A DNA stretch of 42,901 bases from CAZFHZ01 sp964519015 (GTDB lineage: Bacteria > Blakebacterota > Blakebacteria > Blakebacterales > CAYUVJ01): contig CAZFHZ010000013.1 of NCBI GenBank assembly GCA_964519015.1, positions 1 to 42,901 on the forward strand, read 5' to 3'. Below the pieces are notes generated by a model. It was not told the origin of the DNA, ran no database searches, and worked only from the letters and a program-made list of their open reading frames with translations. Positions 16,131 to 25,541 of this stretch are shown here, piece after piece; position 1 is the first letter of the stretch; every line of letters begins with the position of its first letter. The position numbers were made by a program, and so were the translations under genes.

Positions 16131-18686
16131 TCAGCGCGCTCCCGGCGGGCGGGCAGCCGGGAGCAGCCGCATCCTCCGTTCGACCGCCGCCTCGACCTCC
16201 CGGCGGGAGGTGGGGGCGGGACGGAGCCGGCCGGCCAGCCAGTCATCGATCTGGTCGTCGTAGTGAGGGGAGAGGAAGTGGGCCTCGTTGCCGGTGGGGA
16301 GGATCGTCCAGGCCCGTACCTCGGGACCGAGTTCCACCACCTGCCGCCAGGAGGCCGCCGCGGTCACCTCGAACGGGTCGTTGAGGGTGTAGAGGGCCCG
16401 CCGCAAGGTGTCGCGGTCCCCGGCCAGCCCGAAGGGCCCCCGGTCGAGCAGCGGACTGAGGGGGGCGAAGCGCCCGGCGGGGTGCCGGAAGGTGATGGTG
16501 TGGACCCGATCCCAGCGCCAGCCGGCGGGATCGCTCCCCCAGCGGCCGGTGACCTCACGCCAGCACAGCTCCCACAACCGCTCCACGACCTCTCCCCGCC
16601 CCTCCCGCGCCGAAGTGCGCACATCATCCCACCAGGGGGTATCGGCCGTCTCCAGGAGGCGCCGGGCGACCGGGTAGACGCCGTCGTAGAACTCCAGGGC
16701 CGACAGGTAATCGGCCAGCAGCGCCGGACCGAGCTCGTCCTCCAGCACGGCCGGCAGCAGCCCGGCCAGGAAACACTCGTAGAGCAGGGTGGGGCCGCTC
16801 CCCTCGATCCGGCCCGCCCAGCCGGTCAACACCTCGAGGGCGCGGGCCGTGTACGGTCCCCGGGAGGGGAGGGTGGCCAGCTGCGCGACCAGCCCGGCCG
16901 CGTTGGGGGAAACCAGGTCGAGCTGCAACCGGGCGAAGTCCTCCGGAGTGTGCCTCCGGGAGGCCGAGAGGGCCTCCCGCAGGCGCTGAGCCCGGGCCGG
17001 GTCGGACCACCAGCGGCCCAGGAAAGCGCCGGCCGCGCTCGGGGGGGGCCGGTCGTTGGCGCTCACCAGCAGGCCGTCGGACGGGTCCCGCACGGCCGGC
17101 AGTTCCTCGAAGGGGACCAGCCCTTCCCACTCGTGTTCCCCCGTCCAGCCTTCGAGGGGTCGCGAACCGTCCCAGCCCCGGCGAAGAGGTACCGCCCCGG
17201 TGAACTGGTAGTGCAGGGTCCCGCTGGTGTCGGCCAGGATGATGTTCTGCCCGGGGGAGGTGAAGTGGCGCATCGCTGCCAGGGCCCCTTCCAGGTCGCG
17301 GGCGTCCAGGAGCCGGTCGAGGGCAAGCAGGGCGGAGTCGCTCTCCAGGGCGGCCCAGCGCAGGGCCACCCGCCGGCCGGCGGGAGGCTCGGCGGCGGCC
17401 ACATCGTCCGGGGCCGGTCCCTGGTCCGCCCCGGCGGCCCGATCCTTGAAGTCGAGCAGTCCGCGGAGCACCCCGTCGATGAGCGGTCCATGCCGGGTGT
17501 GCTCCACCCTCAGCGTCTCCGGCCGGCGGCCGCGCACCCGGATCGTCTCCGTGCGTACCTCCAGCGGCCACCATGCTCCTTCGAAGAGGTAGCGGTCGGG
17601 ATCTTCGGGAACGGTCTGCTCCAGGTAGAGGTCCTGGTCGTCGGCCATAGTGTTGGTGAACGCCCAGGCGAAGACGGGGGTGCGGCCCAGGACCACTCCG
17701 GGCACCCCGGGCAGACTCACCCCGACCAGGTCCCAGTCGGGGAGATGGAGCCCCACGGCCGACCAGAGGGAGGGCATCTGGACCCCCAGGTGGGGGTCGT
17801 TGGCCAGCAGCGTCCGCCCCCCCGCCGAGCGGGCGGGGGCGACCGCCCAGGCGTTGCTCCCCGCACCGGCCGTACCGGGAGCCAGGGTCTGTGCCAGTAC
17901 CCCGATCCCGGCCGCGAGCCCGGCCCAGAGGTCGGCCTCTTCCCCCGCCCCGCTGCTTCCCGGGCGGCCCGCCGGCGGGATCGGGTCGGGCCGGAGCAGG
18001 GCGGTCTGCTCCTCTCCGTAGCGGGCTTCGAGCGCGGCGAAGACCGCTTCCTGCTGCCAGTTCGAGGCCAGCGTGAAGGCGATCAGGTCGAGCAGGGCGA
18101 CCGAGTCCTCAAGCGTCCACGGCTCGGGGTGCCGGCCGAGCAGCACCAGTTCGGGGGGGAGCCGGCGGTGGGGTCCTTCGAGCCAGGCGTTGACCCCTTC
18201 CACATAGGCGCCGAGCCGGACCCGGACCCCTTCCGGCAGCCGGGCGGTCTGCGCCCGGGCTGCTTCCGCCAGGCCGAGGGTGCGCAGCACCCGGTCGAAC
18301 CCCACTCCGGGAGGACCGACCAGTTCCGCCAGCCGGCCACGGGCGGTCAGCCGGCCCACTTCCATCTGCCAGAACCGGTCGCGGGCGTGCAGCCAGCCCT
18401 GGGCGCGCAGGGCGTCCGGCCAGTCCCCGGCCAGCACATGGAAGGTCCCGTCGGTGTCCTGCACGACCTCCACCCCGGCCTCCAGGGGGGCCAGCTGCTC
18501 CTCCCGGGGGAGGGGAACGAAACGGAGCCGGTGCGCGTAGACCAACAGGAGGGCCACCACCAGCAGCCCGGCGATGCCGAGCAGATAGAGCCCCGTACCG
18601 AGGCGGCGGACCGCCCGGGAGGGCGTCGACGGATCGTCAGGGACCGGGATCGCGGTGGTCTCGGGGTTCGTCATATCTCCGTTCAC
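16131..18686 (-). CDS. Penicillin acylase family (S45) Ntn-hydrolase
   Basis: 851 residues, the usual size for the precursor of this family. A single membrane segment (about 32-50) replaces a cleavable signal, so the enzyme is probably anchored in the inner membrane facing the periplasm. Key landmarks are GWLHARDRFWQMEV (97-110), the self-cleavage site with nucleophile Ser277 in AGSNAWAV, and NDPHLG a little after. Autocatalysis would release a spacer and expose Ser277. Substrates in this family include penicillins, acyl-homoserine lactones and acylated lipopeptides, and the sequence does not distinguish them. Start is uncertain: GTG at 18686 or ATG at 18674; neither has a clear ribosome site. 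Confidence 0.85.
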   Translation of the reverse strand: MNGDMTNPETTAIPVPDDPSTPSRAVRRLGTGLYLLGIAGLLVVALLLVYAHRLRFVPLPREEQLAPLEAGVEVVQDTDGTFHVLAGDWPDALRAQGWLHARDRFWQMEVGRLTARGRLAELVGPPGVGFDRVLRTLGLAEAARAQTARLPEGVRVRLGAYVEGVNAWLEGPHRRLPPELVLLGRHPEPWTLEDSVALLDLIAFTLASNWQQEAVFAALEARYGEEQTALLRPDPIPPAGRPGSSGAGEEADLWAGLAAGIGVLAQTLAPGTAGAGSNAWAVAPARSAGGRTLLANDPHLGVQMPSLWSAVGLHLPDWDLVGVSLPGVPGVVLGRTPVFAWAFTNTMADDQDLYLEQTVPEDPDRYLFEGAWWPLEVRTETIRVRGRRPETLRVEHTRHGPLIDGVLRGLLDFKDRAAGADQGPAPDDVAAAEPPAGRRVALRWAALESDSALLALDRLLDARDLEGALAAMRHFTSPGQNIILADTSGTLHYQFTGAVPLRRGWDGSRPLEGWTGEHEWEGLVPFEELPAVRDPSDGLLVSANDRPPPSAAGAFLGRWWSDPARAQRLREALSASRRHTPEDFARLQLDLVSPNAAGLVAQLATLPSRGPYTARALEVLTGWAGRIEGSGPTLLYECFLAGLLPAVLEDELGPALLADYLSALEFYDGVYPVARRLLETADTPWWDDVRTSAREGRGEVVERLWELCWREVTGRWGSDPAGWRWDRVHTITFRHPAGRFAPLSPLLDRGPFGLAGDRDTLRRALYTLNDPFEVTAAASWRQVVELGPEVRAWTILPTGNEAHFLSPHYDDQIDDWLAGRLRPAPTSRREVEAAVERRMRLLPAARPPGAR

Positions 18687-18841
18687 GGTCGGGTACCGAT
18701 GGGCCGGCCGCTTGAGGGGCCGGGCCGATGTGACGTAATCTTCGCACCGGGGAGTGGGAGTGTAAATGTCGCTCGGGCCGGTTGCGTCACACCAGTGACC
18801 GGAACACGCGGAACCGCACCGAAGGGAGTCCCACGACCGTC
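18687..18841. promoter_or_regulatory. Divergent intergenic region with inverted repeats
   Basis: This 155-base region separates the acylase (minus) from the peptidase-barrel gene (plus). TGTGACG (18729-18735) and CGTCACA (18785-18791) are exact inverted copies, and GTCAC/GTGAC (18786-18799) form a second dyad around ACCA. These could be regulator sites or parts of overlapping promoters. No convincing -35/-10 pair is visible. Confidence 0.35.
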
Positions 18842-21800
18842 ATGTCCCGATTCCGACCGATCCCGGTCGTGGGCGCCGCCTTCCTGCTGCTCTCGGCCCC
18901 CCTTAGGCTGCCGCTCTCGCCGGCGGGTCCCTCGGTCGCCCGAGCCCAGGTGAGCGCCCTTGCCCCGGGGTTCCACCGCTCGGTCGGGCTGCATCCCCCC
19001 CCGCGGGGTTCAGCGGACCGCTGGCCGCTCATGTTCACCTGGAGCCGCAACAAGGTGAACTGGTGGAACCTCGATTGGCGGATCGCCGACCTGCCCTACA
19101 CTACCCTCTACTACTACCGGGAAGCGGAGCCGGTCGCCCGGATGGCCACCCCGATGATCGTGGCCAGCGACAGCCTCCTGCAGTCGCTCTTCGCCTACGA
19201 CCTGCAGGAGTTCACCTCCTCCAAGACCATCCCCAAGGTCATCTACACCAGCCATCACACCTTCGAGCAGACGAACACGATCGCCCAGCAGGTCCCTGAA
19301 GGGGTACTCGGCTTCACCGAGTTCACCAAGGGACGGGTCGTCTTCCCCTATTCGACCGGCAACGCCGACTTCCGGCACGTGCTCGAGCATGAGAACACGC
19401 ACATCCACATGATCCACAAGCTCAAGCACGTCTTCAAATCGCGCGGCATATACGACAGCTCGAAGATCCTCCCCACCCTCTGGTTCAGCGAAGGTCTGGC
19501 CGAACTGGAGTCGATCGGGCGGGACGGGGCCACCGGCGCCTACCGGCTCGACCGGGAGACCGAGATGTACCTGCGTGACGCGGTGCTGACCGGGAAGATG
19601 CCCTCGATCCGGGAGATGCGGCTCTACCCCGACTTCGTCCGGGCGTACAAGTTCGGACACGCCCTCAACCAGTACCTGGTCGCCCGTTCCGGTCCCGACC
19701 ACTTCCACGAACTGCTCTCCAACTGGCACCATATCTTCGCCAACCGGAACAGTTACGGCATCTGGAAGCGGCGGCCGCTCGATACCTACGATCCCCTCAA
19801 CCCCGGGGTCTCCTACTTCGATCCTCCCTTTGTGAGGGTGGAGGGGGAGGATGTGCCGGTGGAAGAGGATAGCGGCAGCTGGCGGGCCCGCACCCGGGAG
19901 GGTCTGGTGGACACCCTCTCCGGGATCGCGGTCAGCGAACGCATCGCCCATTCCGAGAACATCCAGCTGGACGGCGTCTGGTACCGCGTGGTCTGGGCGG
20001 AATCAGGCAAGCCGGGTTTCTACCGGCCGGGGAGCGAGGTGCTCTACAGCTGGGAGGGAGAAACCGCCGAGAAGGTCATGAAGCGGACCCAGCGGGACCG
20101 TGAGCGTATCGCCTACAAGCTGCTGTCCTTCGACCGATTGCTGGAGTGGTGGTTCTCGATGAAGATCCCGGCCCTCTCCGAACAGTGGCGCGAGGACATC
20201 GCCGCCTACTACGGGCCGTGGCTGGAAGGGCGGACCCGGATGAAGGACCTGAATCCGATCGGGACCGCCGCTCTCGAGATCTACCCCACCCTCTCCCGGG
20301 ACGGCCGGCTGGTCCTCTACAAGGCCTACCAACGCGACTATGTCTACTCCCTCCTGGTGATGGACCTGGAGACGGGAGAGAAGGTCCAGCTGGCCCGGGA
20401 GAACACCCCCGAGGTGGAGAGCATCCACGTGCTGGCCGAGGGGGGGGACATCTGGCCTCTCGGAGGGGGCCGTTACCGGACCCTCTTCACCGCCCAGCGC
20501 CGGCACCGCGACGTGATCTACCAGCAGGACCTCCGGCTGGGCGCGGAGGGACGTCTGGAACTGGACGGGGAGCGGCGCCTCGTCTTCGACCCGGCCCCCT
20601 CCTCCCTGGTGGGCATCTCAGGGGTGCGTTTCACCGACCGCCCCGACCAGGTCGTCTTCTCGGGCCTGAGCCTGGACGGTACCCAGGACATCTACCTGGC
20701 CGACCTGCGTCAGGGGCGCCTGCAACGGCGGCTGACCCATGACCTGGCCAGCGACCGGATGCCGGTCTGGTACCGGGGACGGATCCTCTTCGCCTCCGAC
20801 CGGGCCAGCCCGGCCACCGACTTCAACTACCACCTCTTCCTGCTCGATCCGGCCGACGGGTCGATGATCCAGTTGAGCGACAGCCCCGGCAACGAGAAGA
20901 ATCCCTGGGTGAGCCCGGACAACGCACGGGTCTTCTTTGAATCCGACGCCACCGGTGTCTCGAACATCTTCGAGTGGACGGGCACCGGTCTCCCCCGCCA
21001 GGTGAGCGATGTGGCCACCGGGGTGTTCACTCCCGCCCTGCTCGCTCCCGACACCCTGCTGGTGGCCGGGTTCGACGACCGTGAGTTCAACCTCTACCGG
21101 CTCCCCATCGGCTTCTTCACCGGACCCGCCGCCGGGGAGGTGAATGCCGACCACCCGATCGGAGCCGCTCCCCCCACCCCGAACGGCCTGCTTTGGGTGG
21201 AACGGCCCTGGGCCGCCGACCGCCCCTCCGCGGCCGACCAGCTGGCCAAGGGACCGCTGGCAAGCCGGAGCTACGAACCGCGCTTCAGCCTGGACGACTT
21301 CTACGCCTCGAGCGAGTTCGGGGGCTACCAGGGCTACAACGCCGCGGTCTTCGGGACTGAGATCCGCTTCAGCGACATCCTGGGGGAGCACATCGTGGGG
21401 GCGGCGCTCTGGAACGGTCCGCGGGAGGGGCTGGGTGACCTCTCCTGGATCGCCAGCTACTGGAACCAGCAGACCCGGACCAAGTGGGGAGCCGCCTTCT
21501 TCCGTACCAGCGGTATCTACTTCAACCTGGTGCGGCAGGACTTCTACCTGCGGGAGCGCTCCGGGGCCAACTTCCAGCTCAACCACCCTTTCAACCAGTT
21601 CAGCGACGTGAACCTGGTTGCGGGGGCGGCCGCCGAACGGCGGCGGCTCGGCACCATCGACGGCAGCGTGGATTTCCGTGAGCTCGAACTGGGGATCGGG
21701 TACACCCGGGACGTCTCCTCCTGGGGGCCGCAGGGTCCGCACCGGGGCTGGGTCTTCTCGACCTTCTACGACCATATCCTGGATGTGACCGACCCGTTCG

Positions 21801-22273
21801 ATTTCAACACCTTTACCGCCTACCTGGTGGCCGACGTGCGGGGGTACCTGCCCTTCCACCGCTACGTAGTGGCCGCTGGGCGGCTGGCCGGCGGGCACAG
21901 CATCGGCCGGGAGCCGGAGTTCTTCTTCCTGGGCGGCGGATTCTTCCTGCGCGGGTTCTGGAACCTCTACGACCTGTACGGTTCCTCCTACACGCTGGTC
22001 AACACCGAGGTGCGCATCCAGCCGCTCGAACTCATGGGGATCAAACCGATCCGGGCCTTCGAGCAGATCGGCTGGCCGGTGCAGCTCGCCCTCTACGCCG
22101 AGGCGGCGGGGACCGAGTGGCAGGGAGGCCGGCTGGGGCCGCTCGGTTCGGCCGGAGTGAGTCTGCGGCTGACCCTCATGCTCCCCTTCGTGGTCGAATA
22201 CGCCTGGTACCGCCGCAACTTCTGGGAGCACGGTCCCCGGGGCCACGAGTTCCTGATCACCCTGATGTTCTGA
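18842..22273 (+). CDS. Gluzincin-like metallopeptidase fused to a beta-propeller and a C-terminal outer-membrane barrel
   Basis: 1143 residues. The ATG at 18842 begins a signal peptide (1-36). Residues 183-187 read HENTH, a zinc HExxH, and WFSEGLAE (214-221) gives the third ligand Glu217, as in gluzincins. Residues about 490-800 hold WD40/TolB-like repeats (LFASDRASPATDF, NEKNPWVSPDNARVFFESD). From about 830 the sequence is a surface-antigen/Omp85-like barrel (FFFLGGGFFLRGFWNLYDLYG) with a terminal Phe. The protein would place a protease at the outer membrane with its propeller in the periplasm or outside. It has no POTRA repeats. Target and direction are unknown. Confidence 0.8.
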   Translation: MSRFRPIPVVGAAFLLLSAPLRLPLSPAGPSVARAQVSALAPGFHRSVGLHPPPRGSADRWPLMFTWSRNKVNWWNLDWRIADLPYTTLYYYREAEPVARMATPMIVASDSLLQSLFAYDLQEFTSSKTIPKVIYTSHHTFEQTNTIAQQVPEGVLGFTEFTKGRVVFPYSTGNADFRHVLEHENTHIHMIHKLKHVFKSRGIYDSSKILPTLWFSEGLAELESIGRDGATGAYRLDRETEMYLRDAVLTGKMPSIREMRLYPDFVRAYKFGHALNQYLVARSGPDHFHELLSNWHHIFANRNSYGIWKRRPLDTYDPLNPGVSYFDPPFVRVEGEDVPVEEDSGSWRARTREGLVDTLSGIAVSERIAHSENIQLDGVWYRVVWAESGKPGFYRPGSEVLYSWEGETAEKVMKRTQRDRERIAYKLLSFDRLLEWWFSMKIPALSEQWREDIAAYYGPWLEGRTRMKDLNPIGTAALEIYPTLSRDGRLVLYKAYQRDYVYSLLVMDLETGEKVQLARENTPEVESIHVLAEGGDIWPLGGGRYRTLFTAQRRHRDVIYQQDLRLGAEGRLELDGERRLVFDPAPSSLVGISGVRFTDRPDQVVFSGLSLDGTQDIYLADLRQGRLQRRLTHDLASDRMPVWYRGRILFASDRASPATDFNYHLFLLDPADGSMIQLSDSPGNEKNPWVSPDNARVFFESDATGVSNIFEWTGTGLPRQVSDVATGVFTPALLAPDTLLVAGFDDREFNLYRLPIGFFTGPAAGEVNADHPIGAAPPTPNGLLWVERPWAADRPSAADQLAKGPLASRSYEPRFSLDDFYASSEFGGYQGYNAAVFGTEIRFSDILGEHIVGAALWNGPREGLGDLSWIASYWNQQTRTKWGAAFFRTSGIYFNLVRQDFYLRERSGANFQLNHPFNQFSDVNLVAGAAAERRRLGTIDGSVDFRELELGIGYTRDVSSWGPQGPHRGWVFSTFYDHILDVTDPFDFNTFTAYLVADVRGYLPFHRYVVAAGRLAGGHSIGREPEFFFLGGGFFLRGFWNLYDLYGSSYTLVNTEVRIQPLELMGIKPIRAFEQIGWPVQLALYAEAAGTEWQGGRLGPLGSAGVSLRLTLMLPFVVEYAWYRRNFWEHGPRGHEFLITLMF

Positions 22274-22349
22274 GATCATCGGGTGGAGGAACCGAGCCCG
22301 GGCGAACGCGGCGAAGGAAGAGTACCGGATCTTCGCGCTGGCCCGGCGG

Positions 22350-22883
22350 TCACAGCCGCCCCTCATGTCCTGAGGCCATCTCAAGGGCCAGCCCGGCAGC
22401 CTTCGGGACGGCGGCGGCCACGGCTTCGGTGATCGGTGTTCCCAGCACATCCGCCGTTTCCGAGACCTGGCAGGCCAAGATCCGAATCTCCTTGCCGCAC
22501 TCTTTCCTGAGATCGAACAGCAGGTTCGAGGTCGGACCCAGGTGACTGGAGTAGTCATCCGCCCGCAGGATGGGGCCCAATTCGTCCAATTCGACCTCGA
22601 AGACTTCCCCCGGTCTCCGCCCCTGGTCGACGGCATCCACGATGATGATCTGCCGTGGCTTCTCCCCGTCGATGAAATCGAGCAGGATCTTCCGTACGGA
22701 GGTGCCGGCGTCCACCACACAGACATCCGGCGGGATCTCGAGGTTCTCCTCGATATGCCGCGCCACCGCGGGACCGAATCCGTCGTCCCCCAGGAGCGGG
22801 TTCCCGCAACCCAGAACAACGGACCGGGCCCCCAGCCAGGGAGGGAAGCCCGGTCCGGTCTCATTCATATGGTCGGTGGCCAC
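22350..22883 (-). CDS. Hydrogenase maturation protease (M52/HycI-FrhD type)
   Basis: 177 residues. GCGNPLLGDDGFGPAVARHIEEN (25-47) is the M52 signature with the Asp33/34 pair that senses the nickel of the pre-processed large subunit. VVDAGTS supplies the second acidic position, and SSHLGPTSNLLF the His. The enzyme would cut the C-terminal extension of MvhA once the Ni-Fe centre is loaded. It is the last gene of the operon, 8 bases after mvhA. The start is a GTG at 22883 or an ATG at 22868; neither has a clear ribosome site. No hyp accessory genes are in the window. Confidence 0.88.
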   Translation of the reverse strand: MATDHMNETGPGFPPWLGARSVVLGCGNPLLGDDGFGPAVARHIEENLEIPPDVCVVDAGTSVRKILLDFIDGEKPRQIIIVDAVDQGRRPGEVFEVELDELGPILRADDYSSHLGPTSNLLFDLRKECGKEIRILACQVSETADVLGTPITEAVAAAVPKAAGLALEMASGHEGRL

Positions 22884-22891
22884 GCCGGCGT

Positions 22892-24337
22892 CTAGTTCGT
22901 CAGCGTCGCCACTACGTCACCGTCCGGCCCCACGATCTCGACCTTGACGGCGATCGAGCCGTCCAGCCGGTGCGTGGCGCAGGAGAGGCACGGATCGTAG
23001 GCCCGGATCGCCATTTCGATCGTGTTCAGGATCCCCTCATCGTACGTCCCATCCTTGATGAGGGTCCTCGCCGCCTGATTCACGGACATGTTGATCGGCC
23101 CGTTGTTATGGGTCGTGCCCACGATCAGGTTCGCATCGGTGACGATCCCGTCCGCATCCGTCTCGTATTCGTGGATCAGGGTGCCGCGCGGAGCCTCGAC
23201 CGATGCGATACCCCTCGCCGCCCGCGGGGTGACCGGAATACGCGTCTCCTTCGAGGTGATCTCGGGATCGTTGAGGAGCTCGACCATGTGCTCGGCGTTG
23301 TGGAGCAACTCGATGAGCCGCGCCCAGTTGTAGAGGAGGGTGAGCTGGGCGGGCCGGCCGAAGGCCTGCCGGAACTCCTCCAACTCCTTCTGGGCCAACG
23401 GGGTCGCGATCCGGTCGACGACGTTGATCCTCGCCAGGGTGTTCGTCCGGTAGATCCCCTTCGGATTCTCATAATCGATCGAGAAACCTTCACCCCACGA
23501 CTTGGCATACGGGAACTTCAGGTAGGACCAGGGCAGCACTTTCTCCTCGATGTAGTCGGCGTAGTCCGCCACCGCGAAGTCCACGAACGAACCGTCCGGT
23601 TTCATGAGGCGGAGCTTGCCGTCGTAGAGGTCCATCGATCCGTCTTCCGTGACCGTACCCATGAAACCGGTCTCGATGACCCCGACCGTCTTCACCACGT
23701 CAAGGTACTTGGGGAAGATGTCCTGCTTGGCCCACCCGATGGCCCATTTCGAGAACTCCAGGATCTCCTCGGCCAGTCCGAGGGCCTCCTTCCGCTCACC
23801 TTCGGTCAGCGGTTTGGAGAACCCTCCGGGTACGGCCGTGACGGGGTGGATGCTTTTGCCCGAGACGATGTTGAGGACCCGGGCGCCTAGGTGGCGCGAG
23901 CGCACGACCTTCTTTCCGATTTCCGGATTCGCGGCCGCGATCCCAAAGACGTTCCTCTGCCTGTAATCGGCGGCGGGACCCATGACGAAGTCCGGTCCGG
24001 CCAGGAAGAAGAAATGAAGAATGTGCTCCTCGGTAAAGGCGGCGGCATTGCACAGCCTCCGCAGTTTCTCGCCCGCCGGAGGAGGTGTGACGCCGAAGAC
24101 GGCGTCGTTCGCCTTGGCCGACGCGAGGTGGTGTGACCAGGGGCAGACGCCGCAGATGCTCGTCATGATCCTGGGCAGCTCCTCGACCGGCCGGCCGATG
24201 ACGAACCGCTCGAAGCCCCTCAACTCGACGATGTGGACCTTGGTGTCGGCCACATTCCCCGAGTCATCGAGATCGATCGTCACCTTGGCGTGGCCCTCGA
24301 GTCTCGTCACGGGCGCAATCGTTATCGTCTTGCCCAT
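22892..24337 (-). CDS. mvhA: [NiFe]-hydrogenase large subunit, MvhA type (group 3c)
   Basis: 481 residues. It carries the two Cys pairs that hold the Ni-Fe site: Cys62/Cys65 in SICGVCPWSHH and Cys450/Cys453 in DPCLSCATH. Cutting after His456 would remove a 25-residue tail, matching the protease encoded next. PVTRLEGHAKV at the N-terminus is also typical. The CGVCPWSHH form and the neighbouring mvhG, mvhD and hdrA genes place it with the cytoplasmic F420-non-reducing, Hdr-linked hydrogenases. It oxidises or produces H2 and passes electrons through MvhG to MvhD and HdrA. A ribosome site GAGGTGAGGAAG precedes the ATG. Confidence 0.95.
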   Translation of the reverse strand: MGKTITIAPVTRLEGHAKVTIDLDDSGNVADTKVHIVELRGFERFVIGRPVEELPRIMTSICGVCPWSHHLASAKANDAVFGVTPPPAGEKLRRLCNAAAFTEEHILHFFFLAGPDFVMGPAADYRQRNVFGIAAANPEIGKKVVRSRHLGARVLNIVSGKSIHPVTAVPGGFSKPLTEGERKEALGLAEEILEFSKWAIGWAKQDIFPKYLDVVKTVGVIETGFMGTVTEDGSMDLYDGKLRLMKPDGSFVDFAVADYADYIEEKVLPWSYLKFPYAKSWGEGFSIDYENPKGIYRTNTLARINVVDRIATPLAQKELEEFRQAFGRPAQLTLLYNWARLIELLHNAEHMVELLNDPEITSKETRIPVTPRAARGIASVEAPRGTLIHEYETDADGIVTDANLIVGTTHNNGPINMSVNQAARTLIKDGTYDEGILNTIEMAIRAYDPCLSCATHRLDGSIAVKVEIVGPDGDVVATLTN

Positions 24338-24352
24338 CTCTTCCTCACCTCC

Positions 24353-25306
24353 TCACTGTCCGGGTCGCTTGGGGAGCGGTCTCAGCCTGTTCTGCGCCCC
24401 GATATAGCGGTTGAGCATCGCTCGTCTGTCTTGGACCTGCTTGGCATCGAGCCCGATCGAGGAGATAGCGCCCATCATATCGACCATGGGATTCGCACCC
24501 TTGCGGATCGGACCGAAACAGCCACGGCACGGCATGTAGCCCTTGATGCACCGCGGAACGGGGGTGTCGGTCCCCTCGACCTGGGAAGCACAACCTGCTT
24601 TGGTGACGGGACCCAGGCAGAGGTACCCCTGTTCCATCAGGCACCGGGTGTTCTCCCAGGGAGCGCTCTGGTCGAACTGGGGGATATCGAGCGGTCGCTT
24701 GAGCCCCCCGTTGCCGGCCTTCTCCTCACGCTTGGTGGGACACTCATCACACACCGAGCGCTCAGGCAGTGCGAACGGCTTGCCTTCCAGCAGGGCAGTG
24801 AGTGCGTTCACGATGATGGTCGGGTTGGTGGGACATCCGGGGATATAGACATCCACCTTCACCACCTCATCGATTGCATAGACCCGGTCAAGGAGGGGAG
24901 GAAGGTTCTCGGTCGGAGTCGCCGACGGTTCGGTGGTTTTCGAACCCCGGTATACCTTCTCGTAGAGGTCCTCCAATGTCTCCATGTTCGCCAGGGCTGG
25001 AATCCCGCCGAAACAGGCACAGGAGCCCAGGGCAATAAGCGTTCCGCACTGCTTCCTCATCTCCTCAGTGACGTGTTTCTCCTTCTCGTTCCGTACGCCG
25101 CCCGAGATGATCCCGACGTCGGCCTTCGGAATCTCCATTTCCTTCCCTTCGCCCGTCTGCCCGTAGTACTTATGGTCCATCAGTACCGGCATGTGGACGA
25201 ATTCCAGGGCGGGGAGGATATCGAGGAGAGGCTCGCCAATATCCAGGATGGTGACTTCACAGCCTCCACAGATATTGAGCCACTCCTCGGCGACTCTGAC
25301 TGTCAT
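24353..25306 (-). CDS. mvhG: [NiFe]-hydrogenase small subunit, MvhG type
   Basis: 317 residues. I chose the ATG at 25306: a perfect AGGAGGTGA ribosome site ends 5 bases ahead, while the GTG at 25315 lies inside that site. The proximal cluster ligands begin with CGGC (EWLNICGGCEVTILD), and GSCACFGGIP follows. VDVYIPGCPTNP and a C-terminal Cys-rich half (CLMEQGYLCLGPVTKAGC, CIKGYMPCRGCFGP) supply medial and distal [4Fe-4S] clusters. It has no Tat signal, so it works in the cytoplasm. It conducts electrons between the Ni-Fe site in MvhA and the [2Fe-2S] centre of MvhD. Confidence 0.94.
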   Translation of the reverse strand: MTVRVAEEWLNICGGCEVTILDIGEPLLDILPALEFVHMPVLMDHKYYGQTGEGKEMEIPKADVGIISGGVRNEKEKHVTEEMRKQCGTLIALGSCACFGGIPALANMETLEDLYEKVYRGSKTTEPSATPTENLPPLLDRVYAIDEVVKVDVYIPGCPTNPTIIVNALTALLEGKPFALPERSVCDECPTKREEKAGNGGLKRPLDIPQFDQSAPWENTRCLMEQGYLCLGPVTKAGCASQVEGTDTPVPRCIKGYMPCRGCFGPIRKGANPMVDMMGAISSIGLDAKQVQDRRAMLNRYIGAQNRLRPLPKRPGQ

Positions 25307-25321
25307 TACATTCACCTCCTT

Positions 25322-25534
25322 TTAGAGGGATGGTTCACCCTCAGCCACCACATGTTCTGCGACCCTCCTGGTGTAGATGAGGGCGGTATCTCCCTCCTCG
25401 AGGATCTGGACGTCGAAGCCTTTCTGCTCGTATGCTCCGGCAGCCGCCTGGGCCGCAGCAAGGTCGGGATAGTTGACATTATCCCACATGAACTTCCTGT
25501 CGTCGAAAAACTTGGCGGGATCAGGCACTTTCAT
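25322..25534 (-). CDS. 70-residue protein of unknown function inside the hydrogenase operon
   Basis: 70 residues, 6 bases from mvhG and 7 from mvhD, so it is clearly part of the operon. It has no Cys or membrane segment. The pattern is a short acidic/aromatic N-terminus (FFDDRKFMWDNVNYPD), a helix (LAAAQAAAGAYEQKG), then strands FDVQILEEG and TALIYTRRV: a plausible beta-alpha-beta-beta mini-domain. A lack of metal ligands argues against electron transfer; an assembly factor, small subunit or stabiliser of MvhG/MvhD is more likely. I do not recognise a named family. Confidence 0.7.
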   Translation of the reverse strand: MKVPDPAKFFDDRKFMWDNVNYPDLAAAQAAAGAYEQKGFDVQILEEGDTALIYTRRVAEHVVAEGEPSL

Positions 25535-25541
25535 ACCCCTG

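Noticed and set aside
18729..18799. CRP/FNR-type site between the acylase and peptidase-barrel genes
   Set aside because: The dyads (TGTGACG/CGTCACA far apart, GTCAC-N4-GTGAC) do not have CRP or FNR spacing, so no named regulator was assigned.
16077..18953. 958-residue open frame on the plus strand over the acylase gene
   Set aside because: It is opposite to a complete S45 acylase with all landmarks, is Pro/Gly/Arg-rich, and shows no domain. It is a high-GC shadow frame.
22274..22349. Terminator at the end of the hydrogenase operon
   Set aside because: Only a short GCCCGGGC palindrome was found, with no stem plus T-run.
20618..22864. 748-residue open frame on the minus strand over the peptidase-barrel gene
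   Set aside because: Its residues show no domain, while the plus-strand protein has a signal peptide, zinc motif and barrel. Shadow frame.
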